Source: Anaerolineae bacterium (GTDB lineage Bacteria; Chloroflexota; Anaerolineae; Anaerolineales; Villigracilaceae). From it: 64,000 nucleotides of DNA. Position numbers and translations under genes: made by a program. The notes below the pieces were generated by a model. That model saw nothing but the letters and a program-made list of their open reading frames with translations, was not told the origin of the DNA and searched no databases. Where the stretch lies: contig JAKLPV010000092.1 of NCBI GenBank assembly GCA_022013685.1, forward strand, positions 1 through 64,000, given 5' to 3'. Of the stretch, positions 15,765-24,030 are shown one piece after another. The first letter of the stretch is position 1, and every line of letters starts with the position of its first letter.

Positions 15765-16361
15765 TCAACCATCCACCAGGCGTGTGCCGCAGGCCTGACA
15801 AAACAACGCATCGGAGGTGTGGCCGCGTCCGCATTTCGGACATTTGCGCGGCAGATTGCTCGGAAGCGCCGCCCCGCACATCACGCAGGACTCAAACTGC
15901 GGGTCGTTGGCTGTCTCACAGTATTCGCAGACTTTCGGGTTCTGCGGCGCATCCCGTTCCCCGGCCAGGGCGCGGGTCAGGGCGCACAGATCGTTGATCG
16001 CGTCCCAGATCTGCGGGGCAACGTTTTCCTGGTTGAGTTCGCCGAGCACATCGGGAACCATTGCCAAAAGCGAAAGCGGATTGGACGCGGCCCGCTCGAT
16101 GAGTTCGCTTGCATCTCCGGCTTTATCGAGCCAATTGCGGTCACGGCTCATCGTGACGAGCACCCCGCCGCTGGTATCTGTTATGTGAACGGTGACCGGC
16201 GTCCCGTGCTTGCTGCCGATCTGCACCAGTGACGAAACCCCGGCCTGCGAAACGCTGACCCGCCGTTGGCGGTCATTAAACCGCGCTGCCAGTTGGTCGG
16301 CCAGCGCCGCGGCGCTGATCTCGCCGTGGAACATGCGTTGAGCGGGTGGGATGATGGCCAT
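15765..16361 (-). CDS. Double zinc-ribbon protein of unknown function
   Basis: The 198-residue protein has an unassigned alpha/beta N-terminal region (about 1-135) and two C-terminal zinc ribbons: CEYCETANDPQFESCVMCG and CPKCGRGHTSDALFCQACG. Its start overlaps the stop of xdhC by one base (TAATG), so it is translationally coupled to it. The N-terminal part reads like a repetitive strand-turn domain (VSVSQAGVSSLVQIG, VTVHITDTSGGVLVTMS), but I recognise no family. A role beside the SPFH protein, for which zinc ribbons are typical partners, is plausible. Confidence 0.65.
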   Translation of the reverse strand: MAIIPPAQRMFHGEISAAALADQLAARFNDRQRRVSVSQAGVSSLVQIGSKHGTPVTVHITDTSGGVLVTMSRDRNWLDKAGDASELIERAASNPLSLLAMVPDVLGELNQENVAPQIWDAINDLCALTRALAGERDAPQNPKVCEYCETANDPQFESCVMCGAALPSNLPRKCPKCGRGHTSDALFCQACGTRLVDG

Positions 16362-17155
16362 TATTTCGACATCGATTTGCCGTCGCCGCCGCTGCTGAGC
16401 ATGATGATCTCAGCCATGATGCTAACGGCGATCTCTTCCGGGGTCTCGGCGTTCAGTTCCAATCCCATCGGCGAGTGGATGCGGGCGATTTGTTCGTCGC
16501 TGATGCCTTTTTCTTTCAGCCCCTTGACGGTGGCAGCCCAGCGCCGCTTCGAGCCGATTACGCCGATATAGGCGGCCTTGCTCTCCAGTAAGGGGGGCAT
16601 GCCTGCCACATCGACCAGCGAGCCGCGTGTGGTCAGGATCAGGTAGGTTTGGCGGTTTAGCTTCAGGTGCTTTGGCAGATCTTCCATCGCGACCGGGATG
16701 AACTCATCGGCATCCGGGTTCATTTCGGGTGTGCAGAATTCGGTCCGGTCGTCGCTGACCGCCACATGGTAACCCAGCCATTTTGCCAGATGAGCGACAG
16801 CCTTGCCGACATGTCCGCCGCCAATGACGACAATTTTCGCGGGTGGCAGGATCGGTTCCACGTAGACCTCCAATTGTCCGCCGCATACGCCAGGGTCGCC
16901 GCGCGCCGGATCGGTCATGCTGTATTTGAGCAGGGATGGTTTGCCTTCGGCCATCGCGATCATGGCATCGTCCAAGACGCGGTGCTCGAGTTCTCCGCCG
17001 CCGACTGTGCCGGTGAAATCCCCATTTTCAAAGACCAGCATCTTGCTCCCGGCCCGGCGCGGGGTTGAGCCTTTGGCATCGACAATGGTACAGAGCGCTG
17101 CCGATTCCCCGCGTTCGATGAGTTCGGCAATCAGTGCATATGGGTTATGTTTCAT
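16361..17155 (-). CDS. xdhC: XdhC/CoxI-family molybdoenzyme maturation factor
   Basis: The 264-residue protein has the N-terminal CoxI-type region (ALCTIVDAKGSTPRRAGSKM and GTVGGGELEHRV) and a C-terminal Rossmann domain (IVVIGGGHVGKAVAHLAKWLG, in part). Family members bind and sulfurate molybdenum cofactor for xanthine dehydrogenase or CO dehydrogenase type enzymes. No molybdoenzyme gene lies in the window, so its client is elsewhere. The next gene overlaps by one base. A palindromic element occupies the region just upstream of its start. Confidence 0.88.
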   Translation of the reverse strand: MKHNPYALIAELIERGESAALCTIVDAKGSTPRRAGSKMLVFENGDFTGTVGGGELEHRVLDDAMIAMAEGKPSLLKYSMTDPARGDPGVCGGQLEVYVEPILPPAKIVVIGGGHVGKAVAHLAKWLGYHVAVSDDRTEFCTPEMNPDADEFIPVAMEDLPKHLKLNRQTYLILTTRGSLVDVAGMPPLLESKAAYIGVIGSKRRWAATVKGLKEKGISDEQIARIHSPMGLELNAETPEEIAVSIMAEIIMLSSGGDGKSMSK

Positions 17156-17162
17156 GCGGATA

Positions 17163-17254
17163 ATTATACCCGTCCCGGCCGTAAGTTGCGCTTTTTATAA
17201 GAGTGCGAACGCGCAATATCATGCTGCGTATTTGTGGCCACGGGCATACTATAT
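17163..17254. repeat. Palindromic intergenic element, copy 2
   Basis: Same nested structure as 2801-2876 (CCCG, GGCC, TTGCGC, then GCGCAA, GGCC, CGGG), with a longer right-hand spacer. It fills nearly all of the gap between the cyclase gene and xdhC. Confidence 0.7.
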
Positions 17255-17257
17255 CCG

Positions 17258-19249
17258 CTATTTTGAAACAGCTTTGGGGTTGCCTGCTTCTCCTACCTGC
17301 AAAGGCGGCAGGTTGCCTGTTGAGAGTTTTTTTGAGCGCTCGGCGCTTCTTATGTGTTCTTGCGCCATACCTTTGAAGGCCTGATCGCTGTGTTTTTCGA
17401 GCCAGGCGGCGACGATCTGATGTAATTGTGCCCGGCTGCGATTTGGGATCAGGCTGTAGGCTACATCGCGCAGGAAAGCATTCTTGAAAATATATTCCTG
17501 CTCTTCAGAAAATTGCGAATTTTTGCGCGGGAAAGCCAGTTCCGCCCGCACCAGTTGACGCAGGCCATCCTGAATAAAGCGCTCGATGACTGCGTCTGGG
17601 GCATTGTTCATTGGCAGACTGCCCGGCAGCGCCCCAGATTTGGTCTGGGCGATGATGCTGCCGACCCAGAAAACCCGCCCTACTACCGAAGCCATCAGAG
17701 CGACAGCGCGCGCTTCCCGGGACAGGTTGTCCAGCCGGGCTTGCAGTGTGGCGCTGAGTGATTCGGGAATTTTCGCCAGGAGTTCGTTCTGGATATCCCT
17801 GGCAGATGCCGCTTTGTTCAAAGTGCCAGATTTAACCAGGCTTTTGACGATCTCCTCCATAAAATAAGGATTGCCTTCAGCTTTTGCGGCAATCGTTCCG
17901 AGTGCCTCGTCTGGCAGCCCTTGCAGGTCCGGGTAGGCCAATGCAACCAGCTCGGCGTTGAAGGTGATTGGTTCAAGCTGGATGGCCCGTGCCATGTTAT
18001 GCCACTGTGGTTGGGCCTTTAAGAATTCCGGCCGCGCGGCCCCGACCACCATAAACGGCATTTTTGGCTCATCCAGACTCAGTAAAAATGAAAGCAATTG
18101 CAGGCTTTCACGGTCGGCCCATTGTAGGTCATCCACAAAAAGCACCAATGGATTTTTCTGGCTTATGCGATTTAGCATGTCCGTTACCAGAAAAAAGATG
18201 CGGTGCTGTTTTTCGCTCGAGGGTTTACTGGCATTGGATGAAATCCCTATAATTTCACCCAGCACCAGGGTGGCTTCTGTTTGAACGTTTTCGGATGCAT
18301 TTTCCCATAGGTTGCTCAATCCCGCGTTCCATTTTGCTGAGGCATCCTCGGGCTTGTCATCGTCGCGCATCCCAAAGTGATTTCTCAGCATGACTCGCCA
18401 AAGGTAGTATGGAATGCGCGATGTTTGCGCCAGGGCGCGGGTCGAGAAAATATGCACATTCCCGGCCTTTTCTTGAAGCCGGTTGCTGAACTCCAGCATC
18501 AGGCGCGATTTCCCGATGCCAACCTCGCCAAAGATCAGCGCCATTTGCGGATGTTTCGATGCGCCGGTATGCTCGAACAGGTTTTCGAGCTTTTTGATTT
18601 CGGCATCGCGCGCCACCATGTTGGTCACCAGGCTGTCTGCGCTTTGGTAACGAGGACGGCCCGTGGCGTTCAGATAACTTTCGATGGTATACGCTTGGAC
18701 CATTTCGGCTTTTCCCTTGACCAGGATGGGTTCGAGTCGTTTCACCCGAAAACTGGATCTCACCATACGGAACGTATTCTCACCGATGACAACAGTCCCC
18801 GCTTCGGCGACCTGTTCCAGCCGCGCCGCCACATTGACGATATCTCCCAGGACGGTGTATTCGTTGCGTGAGCCAATATACCCGGCAAAAACTGCCCCGC
18901 TGTTGATGCCCACCCTTAATTTTAGGTTTTCCGCGCCGGGGATGCTGCTGGTCAGGCAGAAGTCGTCGAGCGACTGAACCAGTTCCAGTCCGGCAGCGAT
19001 GCTTTGTTCGGCGTCATTATCGCTGGCAAAGGGTGCTCCCCAAACTGCCATGATACCGTCTCCCAGGTGTTTGTCGATGTAACCACCGTGGGATTCGATG
19101 ACTTTATCGAGCCGGTTCCAAATCCCCTTGATCAAGTCGCTGACTGTTTCAAAGTCCAGTTGTTCTGCCAGAGATGTGAATCCCTGCACATCCGCAAACA
19201 AGACACTTGCCAGGCGGCGTTCTTCGGGGTATTGGTTGTTATCATTCAT
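17258..19249 (-). CDS. Class III adenylate/guanylate cyclase with AAA ATPase module
   Basis: About 663 residues. The N-terminal cyclase domain keeps its metal site (LFADVQGFTSLAEQ), the GDGIMAVWGAP loop, and GINSGAVFAGYIGSRNEYT with VLGDIVNVAARLEQ. From about residue 225 an AAA_16-type NTPase follows: GEVGIGKSRL (Walker A) and LVLFVDDLQWAD (Walker B). This architecture is common for signalling cyclases with a STAND-like regulator. The C-terminal tail NLPPLQVGEAGNP is encoded in a palindromic stretch and may be repeat-derived. A further in-frame ATG upstream lies within the preceding terminator; I use 19249, without a clear ribosome-binding site. Confidence 0.82.
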   Translation of the reverse strand: MNDNNQYPEERRLASVLFADVQGFTSLAEQLDFETVSDLIKGIWNRLDKVIESHGGYIDKHLGDGIMAVWGAPFASDNDAEQSIAAGLELVQSLDDFCLTSSIPGAENLKLRVGINSGAVFAGYIGSRNEYTVLGDIVNVAARLEQVAEAGTVVIGENTFRMVRSSFRVKRLEPILVKGKAEMVQAYTIESYLNATGRPRYQSADSLVTNMVARDAEIKKLENLFEHTGASKHPQMALIFGEVGIGKSRLMLEFSNRLQEKAGNVHIFSTRALAQTSRIPYYLWRVMLRNHFGMRDDDKPEDASAKWNAGLSNLWENASENVQTEATLVLGEIIGISSNASKPSSEKQHRIFFLVTDMLNRISQKNPLVLFVDDLQWADRESLQLLSFLLSLDEPKMPFMVVGAARPEFLKAQPQWHNMARAIQLEPITFNAELVALAYPDLQGLPDEALGTIAAKAEGNPYFMEEIVKSLVKSGTLNKAASARDIQNELLAKIPESLSATLQARLDNLSREARAVALMASVVGRVFWVGSIIAQTKSGALPGSLPMNNAPDAVIERFIQDGLRQLVRAELAFPRKNSQFSEEQEYIFKNAFLRDVAYSLIPNRSRAQLHQIVAAWLEKHSDQAFKGMAQEHIRSAERSKKLSTGNLPPLQVGEAGNPKAVSK

Positions 19250-19257
19250 TATAAAAA

Positions 19258-19302
19258 AATGCTCCCACTTCAATCTTACGCGAAAATTGAAGTGGGAGCA
19301 TT
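19258..19302 (-). terminator. Terminator of the pyrophosphatase gene, abutting the cyclase start
   Basis: A 17-bp stem (AATGCTCCCACTTCAAT with its complement) followed on the minus strand by a run of seven T. It ends 9 bases before the cyclase ATG, and the only GGGAG near that start is inside the stem. Confidence 0.88.
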
Positions 19303-19320
19303 GTCAAGGAGTTGCAGAAT

Positions 19321-20670
19321 TTAGTTTTCCAGCAGCCCCAAAACAACCGGCAGGAGTTGTTTCTTGCGCGAGACCACGCCCGGCGCGTCGCGCGTGCCAT
19401 CCGGCAGGGGCGGGTAAGGCAATTCAAGCAGCAGGGGCGGATGTTCGCTTGAAACGATCAGGCGGCTGGAGCCGCGTACTACATCGGTGATGAGCAGCAT
19501 GGCGAAGTCGAGCCCGCGTTTGTCGTGCAATTCATCAACGGCCTGACGCAGGCCTTCCAGGTGTTCGCTGATTTGCAGTAAGTCGGTGACTTCGGCCTGG
19601 GCAACTGCGAATTTGTATCCGCCGGCATCGTAAGGCTTGATATCTGTGCTGACAATTTCCTGTGGTGTGCGGTTTGCCAGCCCGGCTCCGGCAGAAACAA
19701 CTTGTTCCCCAAAAGAGCGGATGCTTTCACCTTTCAGGGGGCCATTGCCAACGAACGCCCAGCGCGCCAGTTTTTCGGCAGCTTGTTTGTCGCGTTCGGT
19801 TGTGGTCGGCGAGGTAAGCACCAAGGTATCCGCCATCATCCCGGCCAGGGCCATACCCGCCAGCGCCGGAGGCATCGAAAGTCCCGCTTTGGAGGTCAGC
19901 TCGGCGACTAGGGTGCTGGTTGAGCCGACAATATCCACGGTAAAGCGGATTGGCCGATGAGTATGCGGATTGCCGAGGCGGTGGTGATCGAGGATTTCGA
20001 GCAGCTCTGCTTCATCAAGCGAGGCGATGGCCTGACGTGGTTCGTTGTGATCGACCAGCACAATTTTCAGGCGTGGCGGATTGAGTACGCCGCGTTGGTG
20101 ACAGACACCGAGATAATGACCGCCTTCATCCACCACAAAAAAATCGTTGTGTTCCTCGCGCAGAATGCGGTTGAGCGCATCGCGGATGTGGCCATTGGAT
20201 GGAAAGCATGGCACAGTCGTATCTGCCACATCCCGGCACGGGGTGGACATGATGTCTGCGATACGCTGGTCGCTCATGTCGAGGCGTGGGCCGATGACCT
20301 GTTGGAAGAAACTGAAAAGGCTGAAGCCATCGATCATGCCGACCGGGATACCATCTTCTCCGACGACAGGCGCAATCCCACCAGTGCGGGATGAAAGCGA
20401 CCAGGCTTCGCCTAACGGGCTGTCCGGGTGGATGGTGTCCAGTTGTCGTGTAACCAGCTCGAAGCGTGGGGATGCGTCGGTTAGCAGGATCGGAGGATCA
20501 AGTTCAAGGCGTTTTAAGACCCAGGCGGTTTGCTGGTTGATTGGCCCGGCGCGTGAGGCGAGTGTGTCCAGTCCGTCGCGCTGGCGCAACAGCCAGGCGT
20601 AGGTCATTGCAGCAGCAATGGAATCAGTATCCGGGTTGATGTGTCCGGTAACGTAAATGCGATCAGTCAT
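19321..20670 (-). CDS. Family II (DHH/DHHA2) inorganic pyrophosphatase with CBS domains
   Basis: About 449 residues. Metal-binding motifs are present: GHINPDTDS near the start, LVDHNE, and ILDHHRLG; SRKKQLLP at the end is the DHHA2 substrate motif. Between the first two motifs lies an insert of about 130 residues with two CBS-like repeats (VGEDGIPVGMIDG; NDFFVVDEGGHYLGV). CBS-containing family II pyrophosphatases hydrolyse pyrophosphate and are regulated by adenine nucleotides. A GAGGAG lies 8 bases ahead of the chosen ATG; the longer frame starts at a TTG and is rejected. A strong terminator follows. Confidence 0.88.
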   Translation of the reverse strand: MTDRIYVTGHINPDTDSIAAAMTYAWLLRQRDGLDTLASRAGPINQQTAWVLKRLELDPPILLTDASPRFELVTRQLDTIHPDSPLGEAWSLSSRTGGIAPVVGEDGIPVGMIDGFSLFSFFQQVIGPRLDMSDQRIADIMSTPCRDVADTTVPCFPSNGHIRDALNRILREEHNDFFVVDEGGHYLGVCHQRGVLNPPRLKIVLVDHNEPRQAIASLDEAELLEILDHHRLGNPHTHRPIRFTVDIVGSTSTLVAELTSKAGLSMPPALAGMALAGMMADTLVLTSPTTTERDKQAAEKLARWAFVGNGPLKGESIRSFGEQVVSAGAGLANRTPQEIVSTDIKPYDAGGYKFAVAQAEVTDLLQISEHLEGLRQAVDELHDKRGLDFAMLLITDVVRGSSRLIVSSEHPPLLLELPYPPLPDGTRDAPGVVSRKKQLLPVVLGLLEN

Positions 20671-20729
20671 CTTATTGCTCCTCAATGGGGCAAAGCTTTC
20701 TGGTGAGAGATGTGCAGGTTTTCAATTGA

Positions 20730-20757
20730 AAAGACCTCCTGCGTGGAGGAGGTCTTT
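20730..20757 (-). terminator. Terminator after tRNA-His
   Basis: An 11-bp stem, AAAGACCTCCT with AGGAGGTCTTT and a 6-base loop, followed on the minus strand by TTCAATT. It begins 3 bases after the tRNA 3' end. Confidence 0.85.
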
Positions 20758-20760
20758 AGG

Positions 20761-20833
20761 GGCGGGTGATGGGGCTCGAACCCACAACAACTACATCCAC
20801 AGTGTAGCGCTCTGCCATTGAGCTACACCCGCC
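20761..20833 (-). tRNA. tRNA-His (anticodon GTG)
   Basis: The 73-base cloverleaf reads GGCGGGTG at the 5' end paired with CACCCGCC at the 3' end (the extra G at position -1 facing C73, a tRNA-His hallmark). The D arm is GCTC...GAGC. The anticodon stem CTACA/TGTAG encloses the loop CTGTGGA with anticodon GTG. The T loop is TTCGAGC. CCA is not encoded. It lies 43 bases after hisS on the same strand, and its own terminator follows. Confidence 0.95.
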
Positions 20834-20876
20834 ATAGGGCAACTTGCTTTTTGTAAGCCCGCCGATTATATCACTG

Positions 20877-22163
20877 CTAAGCTGCGCTTTCAAGGATTTT
20901 TGCAATTGTTTTTGCCACCTGTGTGCGTTCCACCGTTTCCTGCGTGCCGCTAGCCAGGTTTTTGACCGTGACCTGGCCGCTGGCGGCTTCATCGGGGCCG
21001 ATCACGGTCACTACGCGGATGCCCATGCGATCGGCAAACTTGAACTGCTTGGGCAATTTGGCTGGTTCAGGGTACGATAAAACCTTCAGCCCGGCAGCGC
21101 GCAACTCATTTGCCAGGGAGAAGGAGTTCATCCACAGGTTTTCATCGAAGACCGTTACCAGCACTGGCGCGGGGGAGGGAACGAAAGCCGGGAGCAGGCC
21201 TTTTTCCTGTAGGATGATGCCTATGACGACATCGCCCATGGCGAAGCCCACGCCTGAGAGCGGATCTCCACCCACATCGGCCAGCAGGTTGTCGTAACGA
21301 CCTCCGCCCAAAATGGCGCGGCGCACGCTGCCCGAAAGATCAAAGGCCTCGAAGACGGTACCGGTGTAGTAGAGCAGGCCGCGCATGATGTTCGGGTCAA
21401 ATTTGACATATTCCTTGACGCCGAGCGCTTCGAGGGTTGTGAACAGGCGCACCAGTTCATCGTTTTCCTGCCAAAGATCGTAATTACCGAGGACTTTTTT
21501 TAGAGCATCGAGCTGGGGCTGAGTCAGGCCGTTTTCGAGCGTGTAGGTATCCCAGGCATCGGGAGACATTTTCGGGCGGCGGTCGACCATCCCTGAAACA
21601 GCCAGACGGTTTTCGGGAGTAATTCCCAGGGCATCGAACTGCGCATCCATCAGCCTGCGATTGTTGACGAAAATGGTTGCCATTTCCGGGGTCAGCCCGA
21701 CTGATTTGATAAAAGTGGCGGCAATCGCGATCAACTCCGCATCCGCTTCGGGGGAGCTGACACCCAGCAGGTCGATATTCCACTGGAAAAACTCGCGGCT
21801 GCGGCCTTTTTGTGGACGTTCATAGCGCCAGAATGGGCCAAACGACCACCAGCGTAGCGGGAAGGCAAGCTGACCCTGGCGGGCGGCGATCATGCGCGCC
21901 AGGCTGGGGGTCAACTCGGGGCGCAGGGTGACCGGGTCGCCGCTGCGGTCGTTGAAAACGAAGGCCTGTTCTTTGACCAGTTCTTCACCTGATTTGGCGG
22001 CGTACAGGTCGATGGTTTCGAGGAAGGGCGCGTCCCATTCCTGATAGCCGAAAGCTTTGGCGGCGGCCCCAGCCTTTTCGTATAGATAGTTGCGCAGCGC
22101 CATTTCTTCGGGGTAAAACTCACGGGTGCCTTTGACGGCCTGAATGGTGGATTTGGATGCCAT
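20877..22163 (-). CDS. hisS: Histidyl-tRNA synthetase
   Basis: The 428-residue class II synthetase has motif 1 region (AVKGTREFYPEEMALRNY), motif 2 (RYERPQKGRSREFFQWNID), the histidine-specific RGLLYYTG (His A), GGGRYD (His B) and motif 3 GVGFAMG, followed by the C-terminal anticodon-binding domain (VLVTVFDENL onward). It charges tRNA-His, whose gene follows 43 bases downstream before a shared terminator, so enzyme and tRNA are probably co-transcribed. No T-box leader is visible upstream. Confidence 0.96.
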   Translation of the reverse strand: MASKSTIQAVKGTREFYPEEMALRNYLYEKAGAAAKAFGYQEWDAPFLETIDLYAAKSGEELVKEQAFVFNDRSGDPVTLRPELTPSLARMIAARQGQLAFPLRWWSFGPFWRYERPQKGRSREFFQWNIDLLGVSSPEADAELIAIAATFIKSVGLTPEMATIFVNNRRLMDAQFDALGITPENRLAVSGMVDRRPKMSPDAWDTYTLENGLTQPQLDALKKVLGNYDLWQENDELVRLFTTLEALGVKEYVKFDPNIMRGLLYYTGTVFEAFDLSGSVRRAILGGGRYDNLLADVGGDPLSGVGFAMGDVVIGIILQEKGLLPAFVPSPAPVLVTVFDENLWMNSFSLANELRAAGLKVLSYPEPAKLPKQFKFADRMGIRVVTVIGPDEAASGQVTVKNLASGTQETVERTQVAKTIAKILESAA

Positions 22164-22225
22164 TTTGTCTTTCCATTTTCCTGGTTGATGATGACCAAGT
22201 TTAGCACATTTTCAAAATTCAGCGA

Positions 22226-22253
22226 TTGAATTTTGATTTGATTCTGGTATAAT
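22226..22253 (+). promoter_or_regulatory. Promoter upstream of the methyltransferase gene
   Basis: TTGAAT, 16 bases, then TGGTATAAT (extended -10). The start would be near 22260, about 130 bases before the ATG at 22394; the leader contains a palindromic repeat. Confidence 0.55.
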
Positions 22254-22265
22254 TTTCTTGTTCTG

Positions 22266-22303
22266 TGCCCTGAGCGGAGCGTTCCCAGCGTAGTCGAAGG
22301 GCA
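22266..22303. repeat. CTTCGAC/CTCAGGGC-type palindromic repeat, copy 1
   Basis: TGCCCTGAGCGGAGC and GTAGTCGAAGGGCA form the two arms of an interrupted palindrome. Relatives lie at 23213, 30867 and 56981. It is within the leader of the methyltransferase gene. Confidence 0.7.
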
Positions 22304-22393
22304 TTTTCTAAGATAACAGTCCTTTGACTGCGCCGCACCGAACCGCGCAATTCCGTCCAGGATGTTGACAACGATAATCAGGAGACTTTTTCA

Positions 22394-23197
22394 ATGGAAA
22401 TTAACTACCAGGAAACCGCAAAAGACTTGTTGGTACGCATCGATATTCACGAAAAATATGGGGCGCGCAACATTGATGCCTGGAATATCGAGGTGCTTAA
22501 TCCCCAGCCCGGTCAGCAGATTTTGGATGTCGGCTGCGGCGCGGGCAAGCAGTGTTTCTTATATAGCGATGCCACCAAAGGCCAGGCGCAGATCACCGGC
22601 GGCGATTTTTCGGAAGAGTTGCTTGGCAAGGCGCGCGCCAAACAGGCCGAACGCGGCGACAGGAACGTCGAATTCCAGTTTCTTGATTTCAACAAGCCCT
22701 TTGCCTTCGAAGACAACCGCTTCGATTTCCTTTCGAGCGCGTTTGCGATTTACTACGCCGCCGACCTGAAATTCACTTTTAGCGAAGCGCACCGCGTTAT
22801 CAAGCCCGGCGGACGTTTGTTCGTCACCGGCCCGCTGCCCGAAAACAAGAAAATGTTTTACGACATCATCACCGAGGCCACCAACCAGCCGATTCCGCCC
22901 ATGCCGGGGTCGAGCCGCTTCAAGGGAGAGATTTTCCAGACCATCGAGGGCATTTTCGCCAAAACCGAACTGCTGACCTTCGAAAATCCGCTGACCTTCC
23001 CCGAAGTTGCCCCGTTTATTGATTATGTCCGCGCTTCACTGAGCGAAGACCGCAAATTGTGGACGAGCCTGTTCAACGGCAAGGATGAGTACGAAGCTCT
23101 GATCGGCAAAATCGAGCAAGTGGCGACCAACTGGTTCGAGCGCGATGGCAAACTGGTCATGACCAAAGTCATCGGCGGTATTCTGGCGACCAAGTAG
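22394..23197 (+). CDS. Class I SAM-dependent methyltransferase
   Basis: The 267-residue protein has the class I Rossmann motifs: ILDVGCGAGKQCFL (motif I), GGDFSEELLGKAR (motif II region), LDFNKPFAFEDNRFDFLSS and the post-motif HRVIKPGGRLFVTGPLP. No membrane span or targeting signal is present. The substrate cannot be inferred; the family includes small-molecule and lipid methylases. It is followed after repeats by a PIG-L deacetylase and a pseudokinase-TolB protein on the same strand. CAGGAGAC lies about 8 bases before the ATG. Confidence 0.82.
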   Translation: MEINYQETAKDLLVRIDIHEKYGARNIDAWNIEVLNPQPGQQILDVGCGAGKQCFLYSDATKGQAQITGGDFSEELLGKARAKQAERGDRNVEFQFLDFNKPFAFEDNRFDFLSSAFAIYYAADLKFTFSEAHRVIKPGGRLFVTGPLPENKKMFYDIITEATNQPIPPMPGSSRFKGEIFQTIEGIFAKTELLTFENPLTFPEVAPFIDYVRASLSEDRKLWTSLFNGKDEYEALIGKIEQVATNWFERDGKLVMTKVIGGILATK

Positions 23198-23212
23198 TAA
23201 ATTTATATATAT

Positions 23213-23352
23213 TCTGAGCGGAGCGCCCTTCGACTACGGACGGCGCAACCCTTCGATAAACTCAGGGCGCGCTGCCCTCCGCTCAGGACTTGATGCTTTT
23301 ATGTAAAAAAGCGAAGCGGCGTCCTGAGCCCGTCGAAGGGTCGAAGGACATT
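23213..23352. repeat. Cluster of CTTCGAC/CTCAGGGC-type repeats
   Basis: Several overlapping units (CTGAGCGGAGCGCCCTTCG; CCCTTCGATAAACTCAGGGC; CCCTCCGCTCAGGACTTG; GTCCTGAGCCCGTCGAAGG) fill the space between the methyltransferase and PIG-L genes. They can fold into alternative hairpins. Confidence 0.7.
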
Positions 23353-23390
23353 TACAGGCAATTACTCATAATTTCTGCAAGAGAAACAAT

Positions 23391-24026
23391 ATGATCTTTT
23401 ACGGCAAACGACTGCTCTTCCTCGGCGCACACCCGGATGATATTGAACTGGGCTGCGGTGCATTGATCCACAACGTTGGCGATAAAAGCCAGATGTTGTG
23501 TGTAACGCTCTCGGACAACCAGAAAAACCCCCTGCTCAAAAACGTGGTCGATGAACACTACAACAGCATGGGCGTGCTGGGCGTGCCGCGCGAAAGCGTC
23601 GTTTTGCGCGATTTCAGCACGCGCCTGTTCCACGATTCGCGCCAGGATATTCTCGAATACTTTCTGAAACTGCGCAAGGAATTTCAACCGGATATCGTCT
23701 TCGTCCACTCGAAGCAGGATATTCACCAGGATCACAACACCATGACCGAAGAGTCCCTGCGCGCGTTTCGCGGGATCACTGTGCTGGGTTTCGATGTGGT
23801 GCGCTCCAGCTACAATTTCTTCCCGCATTTCCTGGTCGAAGTCAGCGAAGAGGATGTGAATGCCAAGCTCGAAGCCCTGGCGCAGTATGAAACCTATGCT
23901 GATAAATACTACTTCCAGCGAGATTTGCTGCGCGCAACCATGATCCGGCACGGAACCCTGGCCGAACTGCCTTTTGCCGAAGGCTTCGATATTCTGCGCA
24001 TTGTGGGCCGCTACAGTTGTGAATGA
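23391..24026 (+). CDS. PIG-L-family deacetylase
   Basis: The 211-residue protein has the PIG-L metal site: GAHPDDIELGCG near the N-terminus and the later HQDHNTM (HxDH) at about residue 118. Members remove acetyl groups from N-acetylglucosaminyl groups on lipids, mycothiol or bacillithiol precursors, or antibiotics. No thiol-biosynthesis partner is adjacent, so the substrate is open. The start follows AAGAG. The pseudokinase-TolB gene begins 4 bases after its stop, so the two are one operon. Confidence 0.88.
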   Translation: MIFYGKRLLFLGAHPDDIELGCGALIHNVGDKSQMLCVTLSDNQKNPLLKNVVDEHYNSMGVLGVPRESVVLRDFSTRLFHDSRQDILEYFLKLRKEFQPDIVFVHSKQDIHQDHNTMTEESLRAFRGITVLGFDVVRSSYNFFPHFLVEVSEEDVNAKLEALAQYETYADKYYFQRDLLRATMIRHGTLAELPFAEGFDILRIVGRYSCE

Positions 24027-24030
24027 GTAA

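Noticed and set aside
22164-22240. T-box leader upstream of hisS
   Set aside because: The upstream stretch has no specifier hairpin, no T-box core sequence and no terminator hairpin before the start.
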